Positions 60,792 through 64,000 of a stretch of DNA of 64,000 nucleotides are shown one piece after another. The DNA is from Methanocaldococcus villosus KIN24-T80 (lineage in GTDB: Archaea; AGJL01; Methanococci; Methanococcales; Methanocaldococcaceae): contig NZ_AQUK01000001.1 of the NCBI RefSeq assembly GCF_000371805.1, forward strand, positions 942,268 through 1,006,267, read 5' to 3'. A program made the position numbers and the translations under genes. Below the pieces are notes generated by a model. The model ran no database searches and was not told where the DNA came from. It saw nothing but the letters and a program-made list of their open reading frames with translations. Position 1 is the stretch's first letter. Each line of letters begins with the position of its first letter.

Positions 60792-61949
60792 TCAGCATAT
60801 TTTTATTAACTCTGCGGCTTTCTTAACAAGCTCTTTTGCCTTATCAACATTTTCAGCGTGAGCTAAAATAACACCCATTCTTCTACCTATAGTAGCATTT
60901 GGTTTTCCAAATAACCTTATTTTAACATTTTCTACTTTTAAAGCATCTTTTATATCATATTTTGGAGCATATTTATTTATATTTGCCTTTATAGCATAAG
61001 AAGCTCCAGGAGTTAGAAGTTTTGTTGATATTGGTAGGGTGAGAATAGATCTTACATGAATTTCAAACTCACTCATCTCTTGTGTGATCATAGTGACCAT
61101 TCCTGTATCATGAGGTCTTGGAGAAACTTCACTAAAAATAACCTCATCATTTTTAACAAACATCTCTACTCCAAATATCCCTCTACCTCCTAAAGCACTA
61201 ACTATCTTTTCTGCAATATTTTTTGCTTCATTTTTTAACTCATCAGGCATATTATGAGGCTGCCAACTCATTATATAATCTCCATCTTTTTGAATATGTC
61301 CAATGGGTTCGCAGAATTTTATATCCTCTGATTTTGCTGTTAGTAATGTTATTTCATAATCAAAATCTATAAATTCTTCAACTATAAGCTTTTCAGAAGA
61401 ACCCCTAGCTTCCTTAGCTTTATTATAAGCCTTTTCAATGTCTTTCTCATCTTTTATAATGCTCTGTCCTTTTCCAGAAGAAGACATTATTGGTTTAACT
61501 ACACAAGGATATCCTAATTTCTCAACAGCTTCTTTTAGCTCTTCTAAATTTGTTGCAAATTCATATTTAGCTGTTTTTAACTTTAACTTTTCAGCTGCTA
61601 ACCTCCTTAATAGTTCTCTATTCATAGTTATTTTAACTGCTTCTGCATTTGGAATAACTTCAGTAAAACTCTCTGCATCTAATAATGCATCTATATTAAT
61701 AGCTTCTATTTCAGGAATTACAAAATCTGGTTCTTCTCTTTCAATAATTGAAAAAAGAGCGTCATAATCTCTCATATTTATAACATAACTTCTATGGGCT
61801 ACTTGCATAGCAGGGGCATTCTGATATCTATCAACAGCCACACATTCTATCCCCAACCTCTGGGCTTCAATAACAATTTCCTTTCCTAACTCTCCAGAAC
61901 CTAAAATTAAAAATTTTGTAGCTCCCTTTAATAGAGGTGTTCCTATCAT
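60792..61949 (-). CDS. purT: Formate-dependent GAR transformylase PurT
   Basis: An ATP-grasp enzyme that formylates glycinamide ribonucleotide with formate and ATP, avoiding folate. [34 protein letters not shown] for the ATP lid, and [15 protein letters not shown] for metal binding are diagnostic. Length 385. With purP at 28592 it shows that purine formylation is folate-independent. Its ATG overlaps the Isf stop by 4 bp. Confidence 0.96.
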   Translation of the reverse strand: MIGTPLLKGATKFLILGSGELGKEIVIEAQRLGIECVAVDRYQNAPAMQVAHRSYVINMRDYDALFSIIEREEPDFVIPEIEAINIDALLDAESFTEVIPNAEAVKITMNRELLRRLAAEKLKLKTAKYEFATNLEELKEAVEKLGYPCVVKPIMSSSGKGQSIIKDEKDIEKAYNKAKEARGSSEKLIVEEFIDFDYEITLLTAKSEDIKFCEPIGHIQKDGDYIMSWQPHNMPDELKNEAKNIAEKIVSALGGRGIFGVEMFVKNDEVIFSEVSPRPHDTGMVTMITQEMSEFEIHVRSILTLPISTKLLTPGASYAIKANINKYAPKYDIKDALKVENVKIRLFGKPNATIGRRMGVILAHAENVDKAKELVKKAAELIKIC

Positions 61950-62536
61950 GGTCTCACTTCTAACATTTCCAAAAATCTTTTTAATGTCTTTCTTAAGCTT
62001 CTTAATCCCTCTTCATCTTCTTTAACACCTTCTTTACCTTTATCCCTACTCCAAAGAGATGCCCCCAAATTTGCTCCAAAAGATCCACCAGAAACGGGGA
62101 TTATACCATTTATTATAAAAAAGTCATGAATTGTTCTTAAAGCTATTTCTTGCCCACCACTTCTATCTCCACCAACAGCTATTGCCATCCCTACTTTATT
62201 TTTAAAAATATTTGGATTTTTAGCTAATATAGCTCTTGTCCTATCCATAACTGCTTTTATTTGTGCTGAAACTGTACCTTGATAAACTGGTGTGCCAATT
62301 ATAATACCATCAGCCCATTCCATAGCTTCATAAAACTCAAGCATATCATCTTTAAAAACACATCCTTCTCTTTTCTTTATACAAAAATCACAATGAATAC
62401 AAAAGTTTATTTTCTTTTTATGGACTGTTAGATATTTTACTTCAGCCCCCTTTTCTTTTAAATAGTTTAAAGCATAATTAACAGCAAAATGTGTCCCCTC
62501 TAATCTTGGACTTCCACTAATACCAAGAACTTTCAT
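61946..62536 (-). CDS. Iron-sulfur flavoprotein (Isf family)
   Basis: An FMN-binding flavodoxin-like protein of 196 residues with the compact [4Fe-4S] motif CIHCDFC-x6-[13 protein letters not shown] binds FMN phosphate, and [19 protein letters not shown] is the flavin loop. Isf proteins accept electrons from ferredoxin and reduce O2 or H2O2 in methanogens. Coupled to purT by 4 bp. Confidence 0.88.
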   Translation of the reverse strand: MKVLGISGSPRLEGTHFAVNYALNYLKEKGAEVKYLTVHKKKINFCIHCDFCIKKREGCVFKDDMLEFYEAMEWADGIIIGTPVYQGTVSAQIKAVMDRTRAILAKNPNIFKNKVGMAIAVGGDRSGGQEIALRTIHDFFIINGIIPVSGGSFGANLGASLWSRDKGKEGVKEDEEGLRSLRKTLKRFLEMLEVRP

Positions 62537-62547
62537 AGTATCACAGT

Positions 62548-63423
62548 TTATTTAGTAGTAATAATTACTTTTCCATCTTCATTTATATATATTGTATGTT
62601 CAGCCTGACTAACCATACCATTATTTTTTTCAATTAACATTGGATAGCCATATATGGAAGAAGAGGTTAAAAGTGATTTTAAATATATTCTCTCTTTTTC
62701 ATCCTTTATTATCCACCTTTCAGCAAATGGCAAATATGGATATTTCTTCTCAATAATATCTAATAATTTTTTAGCCTTCTGCAACCTTACAGGTCTTTTA
62801 TGTAAAAATTTATAAATATTTCCTAAATCTCCATCTCTAACCATTCCAAAACCATCTGTTGCAAATGGCTCTATAGCTACAAGATCTCCAACATCTATAC
62901 ATCTATCAGTTTTTTCATAAACATTAGGGATGCTTATCCCTGTATGAAGCTCATATTTATGCATAACATGACCAGATAGGTTAGATATTGGTTTATAACC
63001 ATAACTTTCTATAACCTCTTGAATAATCTTTCCCATTAATCCAACATTCATAGGCACTTCTATCTCTTTAATAACAGTATTTAAAGCATCTTCAGAAGCC
63101 TTTACCAGATCTCTATAACTATTAGATAGATCAACAGTTACTGCAGTGTCTGCTATATATCCATCAACATGAGCCCCTAAATCAAGCTTAACAACATCAT
63201 CCTCTTTAAAATATAGAGGATCATTTATCTTTGGAGTGTAATGTGCAGCAATATTATTGATTGATATATTACACGGAAAAGCTGGCTCCCCTCCAAGCTC
63301 TCTTATCCTACTTTCAACAAACTCTGCCACTTCTAAAAGTTTAACTCCAGGTTTTATCATTTTTTTTGCTTCTTCTCTAACAGTCTTAGCAATCTCTCCT
63401 GCTTTCAATATTTTTTCTAACAT
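62548..63423 (-). CDS. map: Methionine aminopeptidase, type II
   Basis: Removes initiator methionine. Metal ligands are visible in KLDLGAHVDGYIADTAVTVD (two Asp), SGHVMHKYELHTG (His), IEPFATDG (Glu) and SQAEHT (Glu). The helical insert at about residues 180-260 marks the archaeal-eukaryotic type II class. Length 291. It shares a 49-bp divergent promoter region with the last gene. Confidence 0.95.
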   Translation of the reverse strand: MLEKILKAGEIAKTVREEAKKMIKPGVKLLEVAEFVESRIRELGGEPAFPCNISINNIAAHYTPKINDPLYFKEDDVVKLDLGAHVDGYIADTAVTVDLSNSYRDLVKASEDALNTVIKEIEVPMNVGLMGKIIQEVIESYGYKPISNLSGHVMHKYELHTGISIPNVYEKTDRCIDVGDLVAIEPFATDGFGMVRDGDLGNIYKFLHKRPVRLQKAKKLLDIIEKKYPYLPFAERWIIKDEKERIYLKSLLTSSSIYGYPMLIEKNNGMVSQAEHTIYINEDGKVIITTK

Positions 63424-63472
63424 GCTATCACTTATATATTAATACTGTTTAAATTATAAAAAGGGGAAAGTT

Positions 63473-64000
63473 ATGATAGTGAAGTTAGGTGGGTTTGGTT
63501 ATAGTTGTAATACATACTTAATCTTAGATAAATACCATATCCTAATAGATCCTGGAATGTATGCAAATATTATTGATGAGATAGAGAAATATACAAGTAA
63601 GATAGATTTTGTTATAAATACTCATTGTCACTATGATCATGTTGGTGTAGATCATTTAATAGAGGAAATATATAACTGCCCAATTTATATAGATGATAAA
63701 GAAGTAAGACATCTTAAAAATGCTGACCATGTGGTGCTTGCAGAGCTTTTTAACTCTAAGCTCATACCTCCAAAAGAAGTGTTACCTATTTCTGAGTTAG
63801 AGGATGTAGAAATAATAAGAACTCCTGGGCATACTTATGGATCAATAACAATTTTATATAGAGATGGATTAATAACAGGAGATACTTTATTTGCCTATGG
63901 TGTAGGAAGAACAGATTTTCCTACTGGAGATATTATAAAATTAAGAGAATCTATAGCAATGTTAGAAAAGATAGCAAATCAGAGAGATATTAAACATATC
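63473..64000 (+). CDS. Metallo-beta-lactamase fold hydrolase (3' end outside window)
   Basis: The frame runs from ATG 63473 to the window end, 176 codons without a stop. The metal motif THCHYDHVG, then PGHTYGS and GDTLFAYGVGRTDFPTGD identify a glyoxalase-II-like hydrolase of the MBL superfamily. The YGVGRTDFPTGD block is common in hydroxyacylglutathione hydrolase-like proteins, but methanogens lack glutathione, so the substrate is unknown. The ribosome binding site is AAAGGGGA. Confidence 0.88.
   Translation, partial: MIVKLGGFGYSCNTYLILDKYHILIDPGMYANIIDEIEKYTSKIDFVINTHCHYDHVGVDHLIEEIYNCPIYIDDKEVRHLKNADHVVLAELFNSKLIPPKEVLPISELEDVEIIRTPGHTYGSITILYRDGLITGDTLFAYGVGRTDFPTGDIIKLRESIAMLEKIANQRDIKHI

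Overview
The window is about two-thirds A+T and reads as the chromosome of a hyperthermophilic, hydrogenotrophic methanogen of the Methanocaldococcaceae type (Methanocaldococcus or Methanotorris like). Family-level evidence includes F420 enzymes (F420H2:NADP oxidoreductase, FprA F420H2 oxidase, the FrhD maturation protease), archaeal homoaconitase for coenzyme B synthesis, PurP, archaeal FEN-1, RadB, DP1 and PriL, EF-2 with its diphthamide ligase, and an intein in GlmS at the insertion point known from M. jannaschii. Ribosome binding sites are mostly GGTGA about five bases before the start, and several starts are GTG or TTG. No ribosomal sequence other than 5S is present, so the genus is inferred. 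Genes are densely packed, often overlapping by 4 bp.

Layout. 1-1733: a radical SAM gene cut by the window edge and cbiJ. 1719-2618: CRISPR leader and array 1 (8 repeats, 7 spacers). 2639-8753: DUF483, TrkA-like, ThrB, a RecJ-like DHH nuclease, a PP2C phosphatase, an M42 peptidase, then FEN-1 on the minus strand. 8819-9643: a second leader about 96% identical to the first, and array 2 (7 repeats, 6 spacers), followed by a four-unit 20-bp tandem repeat. 9759-15695: a minus-strand polycistron (YjjX-like, signal peptidase, secreted protein, HypE, BpsA, IlvN, GatB). 15834-16062: tRNA-Ile and a structured GC-rich RNA. 16081-22847: a phosphoesterase, PEP synthase, RadB-FrhD-KorB and CbiQ-CbiN-CbiM. 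22997-23623: a tRNA-Thr/Pro/Tyr/Lys, 5S rRNA, tRNA-Asp cluster.

23675-33645: polyferredoxin, DUF434, a fused cytidylyltransferase/CDP-alcohol transferase (probable di-myo-inositol-phosphate synthase), a CheF-like taxis protein, GuaB, PurP, FprA, DNA ligase and UPF0282. 33749-37460: split transketolase with Rpe, PdxS and UPF0147. 37550-41303: intein-bearing GlmS, SepF-like protein and an AK6-type kinase. 41363-41420: a C/D box sRNA. 41497-45593: the L30e, NusA, S12, S7, EF-2 translation operon, facing Dph6. 46267-52351: an F420-type thioredoxin reductase, the MJ0158-family PLP protein, DUF2098, UPF0114, GlmM, MscS and PriL. 52341-64000: DP1, tRNA-Ser, GlyRS, a DtxR-type repressor, HacA, a CBS protein, an HTH protein, an endonuclease IV fold protein, Fno, a triplicated helical protein, PurT, an Isf flavoprotein, Map and a metallo-beta-lactamase gene cut by the end of the window.

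Most genes are core information processing and biosynthesis. The least ordinary content is the pair of cas-less CRISPR arrays with duplicated leaders, the structured RNA at 15941-16062, the C/D sRNA, the GlmS intein with an eroded endonuclease, the PP2C phosphatase, the probable DIP synthase and the CheF homolog (the last two suggesting a thermolyte and taxis that M. jannaschii is not known for). I did not find a convincing wholly new multi-gene system. All homology statements are from recognition of motifs by eye; no search was run.
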